From NCBI RefSeq assembly GCF_000430625.1, contig NZ_KE387172.1, positions 123,281 through 187,280 on the forward strand: a stretch of DNA of 64,000 nt, written 5' to 3'. The notes under the pieces are model-generated. The model did no database searches, was not told where the DNA came from, and saw only the letters and a program-made list of their open reading frames with translations. The translations under genes and the position numbers were made by a program. This DNA comes from Aneurinibacillus terranovensis DSM 18919 (GTDB lineage Bacteria; Bacillota; Bacilli; Aneurinibacillales; Aneurinibacillaceae). Shown here piece by piece: positions 25,843-33,406 of this stretch. Each line of letters begins with the position of its first letter. The stretch's first letter is position 1.

Positions 25843-26427
25843 ATGAAAAAGCAAAGAAAACGGAAAATCATCGTTGTCACGGACGGGGATTATGTAGCGC
25901 GCCGCACGCTTGAAGGGATCGCGCGCAAGATTGGCGGACACTGTATTTCCAGTTCCGCGGGCAACCCTACTCCGCTCAATGGAGAGCAAATTGTAACCCA
26001 CATCAAGCGGGCGGAAAACGATCCGGTGCTGGTGATGTTCGATGACAATGGAAACGCGCAGATGGGCCATGCCGAAAAAGCTATGTATTACGTGTGCACG
26101 CATCCTGATATTGAAGTGCTTGGTGCGGTGGCCGTTGCTTCAAAGACGGAAGGGGCGCTCGGGGTCTACGTAGATGTTTGCCTTGATCGTTTCTGCCGCG
26201 AAGTTAACCAGCGAGTGAACAAAAGGGGTCTGATCGAGTTTGGCCAGGATCGTTATATTATCGGGGATACTGTCGATGTGCTTAATATGCTCTATATTCC
26301 TTTTATCGTAGGGATAGGGGATATCGGTAAAATGCGCGGCCGGGAAGGGAGAACGAGGGAGTGTCCTGTGACGATGCGGGCGATTGAAATCATCCTGAAC
26401 CGCAGCGGGTATCACGTGAATAGGTGA
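25843..26427 (+). CDS. spoVAEA: Stage V sporulation protein AE (SpoVAEA type)
   Basis: A 194-residue soluble protein of the SpoVA operon. IVVTDGDYVARRTLEGIARKIGG at the N-terminus, CISSSAGNP, the VLVMFDDNG segment, THPDIEVLGAVAVASKTEG and GDTVDVLN followed by IVGIGDIGKMRGR all match the SpoVAEA family. ATG at 25843 has AAGGGG upstream. It follows spoVAB by 11 bases. The function of SpoVAEA is unclear; it is not essential for dipicolinate transport in B. subtilis. Confidence 0.9.
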   Translation: MKKQRKRKIIVVTDGDYVARRTLEGIARKIGGHCISSSAGNPTPLNGEQIVTHIKRAENDPVLVMFDDNGNAQMGHAEKAMYYVCTHPDIEVLGAVAVASKTEGALGVYVDVCLDRFCREVNQRVNKRGLIEFGQDRYIIGDTVDVLNMLYIPFIVGIGDIGKMRGREGRTRECPVTMRAIEIILNRSGYHVNR

Positions 26428-26485
26428 ACTTCTTATTGTCGGTGACGGCGGATTATGATATGGTTAAAGAAATTCAAAATCATAG

Positions 26486-26520
26486 GCAACTGGCGCAATT
26501 ATCGTCAGTTGCTTTCTTTC
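26486..26520 (+). terminator. Terminator between spoVAEA and lysA
   Basis: GCAACTGGCG (26486-26495) pairs with CGTCAGTTGC (26503-26512) with a mismatch, then TTTCTTTC. It separates the spore operon from lysA. Confidence 0.65.
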
Positions 26521-26567
26521 ATTATAAATTCGGAACGTCTTAGGATACACACAAGGGGAGATGAACG

Positions 26568-27893
26568 ATGTATCTACACGGAACCAGCCGTATTAATCAA
26601 TATGGCCACCTGGAAATCGGTGGTTGCGATACAACGGAACTGGCCAGAAAATATGGAACCCCGCTCTATGTATATGATGAAGCATTGATTCGGGAAAAAT
26701 GCCGTTCGTACGTTCAGGCTTTCAATGGAACAGGCTTTTCCTTTCAGGTGGCTTATGCCAGCAAAGCATTTTTGTGCATGGCAATGTGTGAACTGATTGC
26801 CGACGAAGGTTTGTCCCTGGATGTTGTATCCGGCGGTGAGCTGTATACAGCACTCAAGGCGGGTTTTCCCGCAGAGCGAATTCATTTTCACGGGAACAAT
26901 AAAACGCCGGATGAACTGGCTTTCGCGCTCGATGCCGGAATTGGCTGTTTTGTCGTCGATAATTTCTTCGAACTTGAAATCCTGCATGATCTGGCCTATC
27001 AGCGCGGTAAGCGGGTGCCGATTCTGCTCCGCCTTACCCCGGGTATTGAAGCCCATACGCATGACTATATTTCGACGGGGCAGGATGATTCTAAATTCGG
27101 GTTCACCATTTCCAATGGCCAGGCGCTTCATGCTGTGAAAAACGCGCTTAATAAACCGTTTTATAAATGGCTGGGGATTCATTCCCATATTGGTTCACAG
27201 ATTTTCGAAACCGCAGGCTTTGTAGGGGCTGTCGAAGTACTTGGCAAATTTCTGCAAACCGTTCGTAACGAAACCGGTTATACGGCGGAAGTGCTAAACC
27301 TGGGTGGCGGATTTGGCATTCGCTACACAGAAGAGGATGATCCTTTGCCTCTCGGCCACTATGTTAAGGCCATTACCGATGAGGTACGGAGTCAATTCAA
27401 TGCTTTGGAATACCCGCTGCCATCCATCTGGATTGAACCAGGTCGAAGCATTGCAGGGGAAGCAGGTACCACCCTTTATCAAGTCGGTTCCATTAAAGAT
27501 ATCCCGGGGATCCGCAAGTACGTCGCGATTGACGGGGGAATGACAGATAATATCCGACCTGCTCTGTACCAGGCTAAGTATGAGGCTATGCTTGCAAACC
27601 GCGGGCGGGATGAAGCGACGGACGTCGTCTCGATTGCCGGCAAATGCTGCGAGAGCGGCGACATGCTTATATGGGATTGCGAGCTTCCGGAGACAAGACC
27701 AGGAGACTTGCTAGCCATTTCCTGCACAGGCGCGTACGGCTATTCCATGGCGAATAATTATAACCGGATTCGACGGCCGGCCGTGATATTTGTAAAAAAT
27801 GGAGAGGCTCAGGTTGTCGTGCAGCGGGAAACGTATGATGATTTAATAAAAAACGACCGGATGCGCCAGTGTGTTGCCACCCGGGATTTATAA
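26568..27893 (+). CDS. lysA: Diaminopimelate decarboxylase
   Basis: A 441-residue PLP enzyme of the alanine-racemase fold that makes L-lysine from meso-diaminopimelate. The PLP Lys is in QVAYASKAF (Lys66). The phosphate-binding glycine loop GGGFGIRYTEEDDP and the EPGRSI segment are present, and CCESGDML supplies the catalytic Cys and substrate Glu. The ATG at 26568 is preceded by AGGGGAGATGAACG. lysA follows the spoVA genes as in many Bacillales. No lysine riboswitch is recognisable in the 140 bases upstream. Confidence 0.95.
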   Translation: MYLHGTSRINQYGHLEIGGCDTTELARKYGTPLYVYDEALIREKCRSYVQAFNGTGFSFQVAYASKAFLCMAMCELIADEGLSLDVVSGGELYTALKAGFPAERIHFHGNNKTPDELAFALDAGIGCFVVDNFFELEILHDLAYQRGKRVPILLRLTPGIEAHTHDYISTGQDDSKFGFTISNGQALHAVKNALNKPFYKWLGIHSHIGSQIFETAGFVGAVEVLGKFLQTVRNETGYTAEVLNLGGGFGIRYTEEDDPLPLGHYVKAITDEVRSQFNALEYPLPSIWIEPGRSIAGEAGTTLYQVGSIKDIPGIRKYVAIDGGMTDNIRPALYQAKYEAMLANRGRDEATDVVSIAGKCCESGDMLIWDCELPETRPGDLLAISCTGAYGYSMANNYNRIRRPAVIFVKNGEAQVVVQRETYDDLIKNDRMRQCVATRDL

Positions 27894-27910
27894 GCTAATG
27901 CAGCCTGCCA

Positions 27911-27997
27911 GTGAATAAAGAACTGGCCGAATTTGCCAAAATTTCAAATGAGAAATATGCCGCGCTTAGTGCCGCAATAAACATTCATCAAAAATAG
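27911..27997 (+). CDS. Possible 28-residue peptide or gene remnant
   Basis: A GTG-started frame of 28 codons ends inside the left arm of the lysA terminator. The peptide (ELAEFAKISNEKYAALSAA in its middle) has protein-like, helix-friendly composition. There is no clear ribosome site, and it may be the tail of a lost gene. I do not recognise it. Confidence 0.2.
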   Translation: MNKELAEFAKISNEKYAALSAAINIHQK

Positions 27998-28032
27998 CTC
28001 GTATCACTTTTATTGTGATTATGAGCTATTTT
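27991..28032 (+). terminator. Rho-independent terminator after lysA
   Basis: AAAATAGCTCGTATCAC (27991-28007) pairs with GTGATTATGAGCTATTTT (28015-28032) with a one-base bulge, continuing into a T-run. Confidence 0.85.
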
Positions 28033-28126
28033 TTTGATGTAATATATCACACGTATGCATGACTTCTTCCTTATTTAGTGCATCTGCACAGGATATTTTA
28101 GTCCTATGTAATTAAGTTAAGTTTTC

Positions 28127-28156
28127 TTTACCATGAAACGTTTATTCAAGTATAAT
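28127..28156 (+). promoter_or_regulatory. Sigma-A type promoter of the GGDEF/EAL gene
   Basis: TTTACC (28127-28132) and TATAAT (28151-28156) are 18 bases apart. The -10 box covers the first in-frame ATG (28155), which argues that translation begins at the GTG at 28200 instead. Confidence 0.6.
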
Positions 28157-28199
28157 GAGAGAAATAACCCATCTGAAATGGAGAGAAAGAAGGGTCGCA

Positions 28200-30164
28200 G
28201 TGGAGAATCGTAGACCTGCTACATTATGGATGTCCAACCGCTTTATTTCCTTTAAATTTGTCATTATATATTTATTCATTGGAATCATATGGGTTTTACT
28301 TTCAGATAAATTGATAGATTTATTCGCCGTCAATGCGAATAGATCTTTACTTTTTAAAATCGGGAAGGATTTAGTTTTCGTTGCAGGAACTTCTCTCCTG
28401 TTTTATCTAGTTGTATGGCACTATTCAAGACAGGTTATTGTCTGGAATCAAGTGCTGGAAGAAAACCGGAAGAAATATAAAGAGTTGTTTGAAAACGCTG
28501 AGGAAGGTGAGCAGCGTTTTAAATCCTTGTTTGATTATAATCCTGATGGTGTGTTATCCATCAATTGGCGAGGCCATATTATCAATGCGAATGCCATGTG
28601 TGAACGTATAACCGGGTATACGGTTGAGGAGTTAAAAAATCGGACCTGTTATGACTTTGTTGCCCCGGAAGAAGTGAAACGAATGATGCGCAATATTAAA
28701 AGGACGTTGGCCTGGGAGATGCTCGATTATGAACTGGCGATCGTGCATAAAACAGGCCATTCCATTCAAGTGGCTGTGAAAAGTGTGCCGATTGTTTATC
28801 GCGGCAAAATTACCGGTATTTATGTGATTATTAAGGATATAACAGAACAGAAGCAGACAACGGCTTTAATTGAACATATGTCTTATCATGACGCGCTCAC
28901 CAAACTACCCAATCGGAGGTACTTTAAAGAAAGATTATCGGAATCGTTAACCGCAAGCGAGCAGGGCGGACACAGGGTGGCGGTTATGTTTCTTGATATC
29001 GACCGGTTTAAACTTGTTAACGACACACTTGGGCATGCGGTGGGAGACCGGTTGCTGGAAGAAGCAGCTGATCGGCTCAGCAGAATCGTGCGCAGAAGAA
29101 ATCTTGTGGCCCGCAGCGGTGGGGATGAGTACATGGTTCTTCTGCCGGTAATTCATCAGCAGGAGGAGGCGGAGATCATAGTGAACCGCATTCTCCAGGT
29201 AATGCAGTCCCCTTTTCTTATGGATGACCAGGAGTTTCATTTAACGGTGAGCATTGGGATCGCTATCTCATCTGAAGGGGAGAAAATCGAATCCATTATG
29301 CGGCATGCGGATATCGCTATGTATCATGCGAAGGAGCACGGAAATTGTGCTATGTATTATTCCCCATCGATGCAGGAAACGACCCGCTACAGCCTTGCGA
29401 TTGAAAATGATTTGCGAAAAGCTATCGCGCGAGATGAGTTTGTTGTATATTATCAGCCCCAGATTAGCATTGACACGGGTGAAATCACCAGAATGGAGGC
29501 GCTGATACGCTGGAACCACCCGGAAAAGGGCCAAATCCCCCCCGGACAGTTTATTCCCGTTGCAGAAGAAACCGGGTTAATTCTGCCGATTGGTGAGTGG
29601 GTACTGAGAACTGCCTGCAGACAGAATAAAGCGTGGCACGACTCCGGCTTTAAGAAGCTTCCTGTATCGGTTAATTTATCCATTCGCCAATTTCTTCAAC
29701 CGGATCTCACGAAAAACGTTGCGCAAATTCTGATGGAAACACAGCTGCCTCCCGAATACCTGGAGTTTGAAATTACGGAAAGCATGACTATTAATGTTGA
29801 GCGGGCCCTTTCTATTCTGCATGAATTAAAAAGCCTTGGTGTTAAAATTAGCATGGATGATTTTGGCACGGGATACAGTTCACTGGCGTATCTTAAAAAA
29901 TTCCCCCTGGATAAGCTCAAAATCGACCGTTCTTTTGTAACGGAGGTTTCGACCGATATCCGGGATGCTTCCATAGTAAAAACAATTATTGATATGGCTC
30001 ACAATCTGAATCTGCGGGTCATTGCAGAGGGAGTAGAGACAAAGGAACAACATGATTTTTTACATAGGAAGCGGTGCGATGATATACAGGGTTATTTTTT
30101 CAGCCCGCCTGTTTCGGTGGAAGAAATAGAGAAGAAATGGTTTACCGTTCTTCAAAAAGGATAA
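28200..30164 (+). CDS. Membrane PAS-GGDEF-EAL cyclic-di-GMP protein
   Basis: A 654-residue protein that may make or degrade c-di-GMP. Two membrane helices lie near residues 18-38 and 52-75. A short coiled segment leads to a PAS domain (about 103-215) containing DYNPDGVLSINWRGHI. The GGDEF domain (about 225-390) has YHDALTKLPNRRYF and the signature RSGGDEYMV, with Tyr in place of the final Phe. The EAL domain (about 400-650) keeps EALIRW, DDFGTGYSSL and IAEGVET, so phosphodiesterase residues look intact. The start is placed at GTG 28200 behind AGAAGG, because an upstream ATG falls inside the -10 box. Confidence 0.9.
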   Translation: MENRRPATLWMSNRFISFKFVIIYLFIGIIWVLLSDKLIDLFAVNANRSLLFKIGKDLVFVAGTSLLFYLVVWHYSRQVIVWNQVLEENRKKYKELFENAEEGEQRFKSLFDYNPDGVLSINWRGHIINANAMCERITGYTVEELKNRTCYDFVAPEEVKRMMRNIKRTLAWEMLDYELAIVHKTGHSIQVAVKSVPIVYRGKITGIYVIIKDITEQKQTTALIEHMSYHDALTKLPNRRYFKERLSESLTASEQGGHRVAVMFLDIDRFKLVNDTLGHAVGDRLLEEAADRLSRIVRRRNLVARSGGDEYMVLLPVIHQQEEAEIIVNRILQVMQSPFLMDDQEFHLTVSIGIAISSEGEKIESIMRHADIAMYHAKEHGNCAMYYSPSMQETTRYSLAIENDLRKAIARDEFVVYYQPQISIDTGEITRMEALIRWNHPEKGQIPPGQFIPVAEETGLILPIGEWVLRTACRQNKAWHDSGFKKLPVSVNLSIRQFLQPDLTKNVAQILMETQLPPEYLEFEITESMTINVERALSILHELKSLGVKISMDDFGTGYSSLAYLKKFPLDKLKIDRSFVTEVSTDIRDASIVKTIIDMAHNLNLRVIAEGVETKEQHDFLHRKRCDDIQGYFFSPPVSVEEIEKKWFTVLQKG

Positions 30165-30195
30165 AAAACGTAAAGATGGCTTATTGTGATAAACA

Positions 30196-30232
30196 GGAAG
30201 GCAGAGGAATGGATAAAATTCCTCTGCCTTCC
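30196..30232 (+). terminator. 15-bp perfect hairpin between convergent genes
   Basis: GGAAGGCAGAGGAAT (30196-30210) pairs perfectly with ATTCCTCTGCCTTCC (30218-30232). It lies between the GGDEF/EAL gene and the convergent hit gene and probably stops both, although the U-tracts are poor. Confidence 0.65.
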
Positions 30233-30259
30233 GTGATTTCTGAGATTTCTAAGTATGTA

Positions 30260-30697
30260 CTAGCTACTTTGCAATTGCTGAGCAATAGCGGTGCTAATGT
30301 CCTGTAATTGCTCCCTCGTGTATTTCCCGTCGTGCGCTTCCCATAAGAATCCGAAGCCGTCCTCTTTCCCATAGCGCGGGATAATATGCATGTGAAAGTG
30401 GAAGACGGTTTGTCCCGCTGCTTTTCGGTTATTGTTTAACAGATTCAGGCCCGTAGGCTGGAACGCCTTTTGTATGGCGTTGGCAATCGTTGGTACCGTT
30501 GCAAACAAGTGAGCCGCTGTTTCAGAAGGAAGCTCGAACAAATCAACGTGGTGTTGTTTTGGGATAATAAGCGTATGTCCTTTTGTTACCTGGCTTATGT
30601 CGAGGAATGCAAGGACATGTTCATCCTCGTACACTTTTGCCGAAGGAATCTCACTTTGAATGATTTTGCAAAAAATACAATCAGATTGTAGTGCCAC
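30260..30697 (-). CDS. hit: HIT-family nucleotide-binding hydrolase
   Basis: A 145-residue histidine-triad protein of the Hint branch, which hydrolyses adenosine phosphoramidates or related nucleotides. The signature HFHMHIIPR (about residues 100-108) holds the His triad with the nucleophile. CIFCKII at the N-terminus has the paired Cys that bind zinc in many Hint proteins, and the third ligand region (KQHHVDLFEL) is present. The ATG at 30697 is the only good start. The gene is convergent with the GGDEF/EAL gene and appears monocistronic. Confidence 0.9.
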   Translation of the reverse strand: MALQSDCIFCKIIQSEIPSAKVYEDEHVLAFLDISQVTKGHTLIIPKQHHVDLFELPSETAAHLFATVPTIANAIQKAFQPTGLNLLNNNRKAAGQTVFHFHMHIIPRYGKEDGFGFLWEAHDGKYTREQLQDISTAIAQQLQSS

Positions 30698-30937
30698 CTC
30701 GTGTCATCCTTTCTTGGTAAATGGTTGTCTTTTATTTTACCATATTTGTCTGACATCGGGAGCGCATACATCTAATGAAATAATTTTGGCGGCATCGTTT
30801 GAAAGGTTTTTATTTTTTTTAATAAGATAATCATAATTTGGTTACAAAATCGTTACATTTACACGGTATGATTTGTAAGGGTTATGGATCAGCTTCCATA
30901 ATTTATATCAACCAGAAGAAATGGAGGAAGTGAAGGT

Positions 30938-31669
30938 TTGAAGGGCTTAGTAAAGAAGACGCTTATTATAGCCGGACTGGCGTGCGTAATTCCTTTCGCG
31001 GCGTCCGCGCAGGCATCGGCCAGCACGATTCTGAAAACAGGCAGCAAAGGCACTGAAGTTATCTCACTCCAACAGCATCTCAAAAACCTTGGTTTCTATA
31101 CATACGGTAAGGTAACAGGTTATTTTGGCACATATACAGAGAAAGCGGTGAAGACGTTTCAACAGGCCCACCATCTTAAAGCAGATGGAATTGTGGGGTC
31201 AAATACCCGCAGATATTTAACAAAAAGCCTGTCCCCATCCGAGAAGAAAACAGTTTCCGCACAGCAGGCAAAAACACTAAAAACCGCTTCCACAAACACA
31301 AAGGGAGCTTCAGCAGCCAATCTTGTTAACACGGCCAATCAACTTGTTGGCGTGCGCTATAAATATGGCGGCACTAGTCAGTCGGGCTTCGATTGTTCCG
31401 GATTTGTCCGGTATGTGTACGGCAAACAGGGGGTAAATCTGCCGCGAACGGCAAAGGATATGTACAGCCAGGGCAAATCCGTATCAAATCCGAAACCAGG
31501 TGACCTCGTTTTCTTTAATACGGATGGATCCGGGATCAGCCACGTTGGTATGTACATCGGCAATGACAAATTTATTTCCGCTACAACAAGCCGGGGTGTA
31601 AAAGTCTACAGTATGGACAACAGCTATTGGCGCCCGAGATATCAAGGTGCTAAGAGTCTTTACCTATAA
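30938..31669 (+). CDS. Secreted NlpC/P60 peptidoglycan endopeptidase
   Basis: A 243-residue cell-wall hydrolase of the D,L-endopeptidase type. A signal peptide ends near residue 27 (ASA or AQA sites). A peptidoglycan-binding domain follows (about 32-90: GSKGTEVISLQQHLKNLGFY and DGIVGSNTRRYL). After a Lys/Thr/Ala-rich linker comes the NlpC/P60 domain (about 128-240) with catalytic Cys in FDCSGFVRYVY, His in GISHVGMYIG, and the third polar position in the following strand. The start is a TTG at 30938 with GGAGG about 10 bases upstream. It is monocistronic, with a terminator at 31689-31742. Confidence 0.9.
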   Translation: MKGLVKKTLIIAGLACVIPFAASAQASASTILKTGSKGTEVISLQQHLKNLGFYTYGKVTGYFGTYTEKAVKTFQQAHHLKADGIVGSNTRRYLTKSLSPSEKKTVSAQQAKTLKTASTNTKGASAANLVNTANQLVGVRYKYGGTSQSGFDCSGFVRYVYGKQGVNLPRTAKDMYSQGKSVSNPKPGDLVFFNTDGSGISHVGMYIGNDKFISATTSRGVKVYSMDNSYWRPRYQGAKSLYL

Positions 31670-31688
31670 AAAAGAATAGCTAAATAAG

Positions 31689-31742
31689 AAACAAGGCTTT
31701 CAAAGGATAATTTTTTTATCCGGCGAATCCTTGTTTTTTTCG
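31689..31742 (+). terminator. Terminator after the NlpC/P60 gene
   Basis: An outer stem AACAAGG/CCTTGTT and an inner GGATAA/TTATCC form a branched hairpin followed by a T-run near 31735. Confidence 0.7.
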
Positions 31743-31894
31743 TACCATTGTCAGATCTGATATTTTTACGTAAGCCGTGGAAATATGAACAGGGTAACAA
31801 TTCGGTGCAAGCGTTACTTATGGTATGATTATTTTCGGATACAGGCTGTTCAATACATGGGACACCGAGGAAAAAAGTAGGAGGAAATAAATCT

Positions 31895-32869
31895 ATGAAA
31901 AAAGTAATGGCACTGGGTGAAATGTTGATTGATTTTGTACCTGAAACGAACGGGCTGCCGCTTGATGAGGTGCCTTCTTTTAAAAAGGCTCCGGGCGGTG
32001 CTCCCGCAAACGTGGCAGCCGCCGTGGCGCGGCTGGGAGGCTCTGCATCTTTCGTTGGTAAAGTAGGCAGGGACCACTTCGGATTATTTTTAAAGAATAC
32101 ACTGCAGGATATCGGCGTGGATACACAACATATGCTGCAGACGGACGAAGCAAAAACAGCGCTTGCTTTTGTGTCATTGAAGCAGGACGGGGAGCGAGAT
32201 TTTCTTTTTTACCGTGATCCTTCAGCCGATATGCTACTGCGCGAAGAGGAAATCGATGCGGCCATGTTTAATGATGTGAGTATATACCATTTCGGATCCA
32301 TTTCATTAATCAGTGACCCGTCGCGCAATGCAACGGTGAAAGGGGCCAAACTGGCACGGGAAAAAGGTGTTCTTGTCAGTTATGACCCGAATTTGCGCCT
32401 GGCTCTCTGGAAAGATGCTGAAGAGGCAAAACGGGTGATCATGGAGCATGTATCGCTCGCCGATATGGTGAAAGTAAGTGAGGAAGAGCTTGAGTTTCTC
32501 ACAGGAGAAACGGACCCGCTGGCGGGGGCTGACTTTTTCCTGAACAAAGGAGTACGGTTGCTGCTTGTTACATACGGCAAAGAGGGCAGCGTCTACGTCT
32601 GGGATGGGGAAGCAAGAAAAGTAGAAGGCCGCGCGGTGCAAGCGGTTGATACAACCGGCGCCGGAGACGGATTTACCGGCGGGATATTATATCAGATGGC
32701 CCGGGCGGGAAATACAGTGGAGGAGATGTTTGGCACCCTTACGTTTGAACGGCTTGATTCCATTGTGCGGTTTGCCAATACGGTTGGAGCCCTCACAACA
32801 ACGAAGCGGGGCGCGATTTCCGCGCTGCCGACCCTCGAAGAAGTTACATCCCGGCTGGGCTCTTTGTGA
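31895..32869 (+). CDS. scrK: Fructokinase (PfkB/ribokinase family)
   Basis: A 324-residue sugar kinase that phosphorylates fructose, probably at C6 with ATP. It starts with LGEMLIDFVPE, has the substrate-side GGAPANVAAAVARLGG motif (about residues 33-49), and the anion hole and catalytic Asp in DTTGAGDGFTGG (about 255-267). The closest resemblance is to ScrK-type fructokinases, although related PfkB enzymes for other sugars cannot be excluded. The ATG at 31895 has AGGAGG upstream. No sucrose gene is adjacent, but the fructose PTS genes lie 0.5 kb away on the other strand. Confidence 0.85.
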   Translation: MKKVMALGEMLIDFVPETNGLPLDEVPSFKKAPGGAPANVAAAVARLGGSASFVGKVGRDHFGLFLKNTLQDIGVDTQHMLQTDEAKTALAFVSLKQDGERDFLFYRDPSADMLLREEEIDAAMFNDVSIYHFGSISLISDPSRNATVKGAKLAREKGVLVSYDPNLRLALWKDAEEAKRVIMEHVSLADMVKVSEEELEFLTGETDPLAGADFFLNKGVRLLLVTYGKEGSVYVWDGEARKVEGRAVQAVDTTGAGDGFTGGILYQMARAGNTVEEMFGTLTFERLDSIVRFANTVGALTTTKRGAISALPTLEEVTSRLGSL

Positions 32870-32942
32870 GAAGGGGAGAATGCCAAAAAAAGGGGGGGAT
32901 GCTGACCGTCCGATATCTTTGTTTCGAGATACCCGGATGTTC

Positions 32943-32980
32943 GGACAGGCCTTCCTTTTGGCTGTCCACAAGCTTTTTTT
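32943..32980 (+). terminator. Terminator between the fructokinase and the SelW-like gene
   Basis: GGACAG (32943-32948) pairs with CTGTCC (32962-32967), with additional GCC/GGC pairing inside, followed by a T-run at 32974-32980. It would end the fructokinase transcript. The T-run overlaps the stop region of the convergent SelW-like gene. Confidence 0.6.
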
Positions 32981-33224
32981 ATTCGTTTCTTTGCTGGCGA
33001 ATCGCCGCGCTTACTTCTCCCGCCCTGGGAAAACGGTCCAGCTCCTTTTTCGAAAAGATGAGCTGTTCGTCCATGCTTACCTCAAATACACCTCCTCTAG
33101 ACGGGATAACAACGAACTCCTGGATGTCAAAACGAAAATTATCGTCCTGCATAAGCTCTTCCATCAAACTGATGGCTTTAGGCAGGTAGTTTCACATATT
33201 GCAGTATTCGATACGGATATGCAT
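32979..33224 (-). CDS. SelW-like (Rdx family) selenoprotein with in-frame UGA
   Basis: Read through a TGA at 33192-33194, the frame gives an 81-residue protein starting MHIRIEYCNMU. The TGA falls exactly at U of the C-x-x-U redox motif (Cys8, U11) of SelW/SelT/SelH-like thioredoxin-fold proteins. Downstream of the TGA the frame stays open and matches the family: NYLPKA after the U, then a central SRGGVFEVSMDEQLIFSKKE segment and RFPRAGEV near the C-terminus. The ATG at 33224 has AAAGGAG eight bases upstream and a promoter at 33256-33284. A SECIS-like hairpin begins 16 bases after the TGA. A role in thiol redox is inferred from the family. The alternative is a Cys-to-stop mutation, but its exact place in the motif and the hairpin argue against that. 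Confidence 0.82.
33161..33175 (-). promoter_or_regulatory. Candidate bacterial SECIS hairpin
   Basis: In the mRNA, CCAUC-AGUUU-GAUGG forms a 5-bp stem with a five-base loop starting 16 bases after the UGA. The loop has a G at its second position, 23 bases after the UGA; bacterial SECIS elements usually carry a G in the first two loop bases at about this distance. CCUGC and GCAGG further out can also pair. Confidence 0.6.
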
Positions 33225-33255
33225 AAACAACACTCCTTTATAGGGGAAATTCTAG

Positions 33256-33284
33256 TTTATACTATATATATAATTTTAACACAA
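33256..33284 (-). promoter_or_regulatory. Promoter of the SelW-like gene
   Basis: On the minus strand TTGTGT (33284-33279) and TATAAA (33261-33256) are 17 bases apart, about 30 bases before the start codon. Confidence 0.5.
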
Positions 33285-33342
33285 ACCAGGTGCAACCATG
33301 CAATGTAAAGTAAATCAGAAGAATATTTTTCAGCGGGAATAA

Positions 33343-33394
33343 GAAAAAAGGAAGAATTCCATTCTAAGGTAGAATGAAGATATCTTCCTTTTTT
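33343..33394 (-). terminator. Terminator of the fruRKA operon
   Basis: AAAAAAGGAAGA (33343-33354) pairs with TCTTCCTTTTTT (33383-33394), with an inner CATTCTA/TAGAATG stem. The A- and T-runs on both sides make it bidirectional. Confidence 0.85.
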
Positions 33395-33406
33395 GTTTCT
33401 ATTCTT

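Larger units (their letters stand above)
27894..28199 (+). other. Intergenic region lysA to GGDEF/EAL gene
   Basis: Contains a 28-codon open frame, the lysA terminator and the promoter of the GGDEF/EAL gene. Nothing else is recognisable. Confidence 0.6.

Noticed and set aside
33192-33194. The TGA as an ordinary nonsense mutation
   Set aside because: It sits exactly at the selenocysteine position of a known family, is followed by an intact frame and a SECIS-like hairpin. Random mutation at this one codon is less likely, though not excluded.
32646-33308. 220-residue plus-strand frame over the end of the fructokinase and the SelW-like gene
   Set aside because: No ribosome site or motif; it is antisense to the SelW-like gene and overlaps the fructokinase in another frame.
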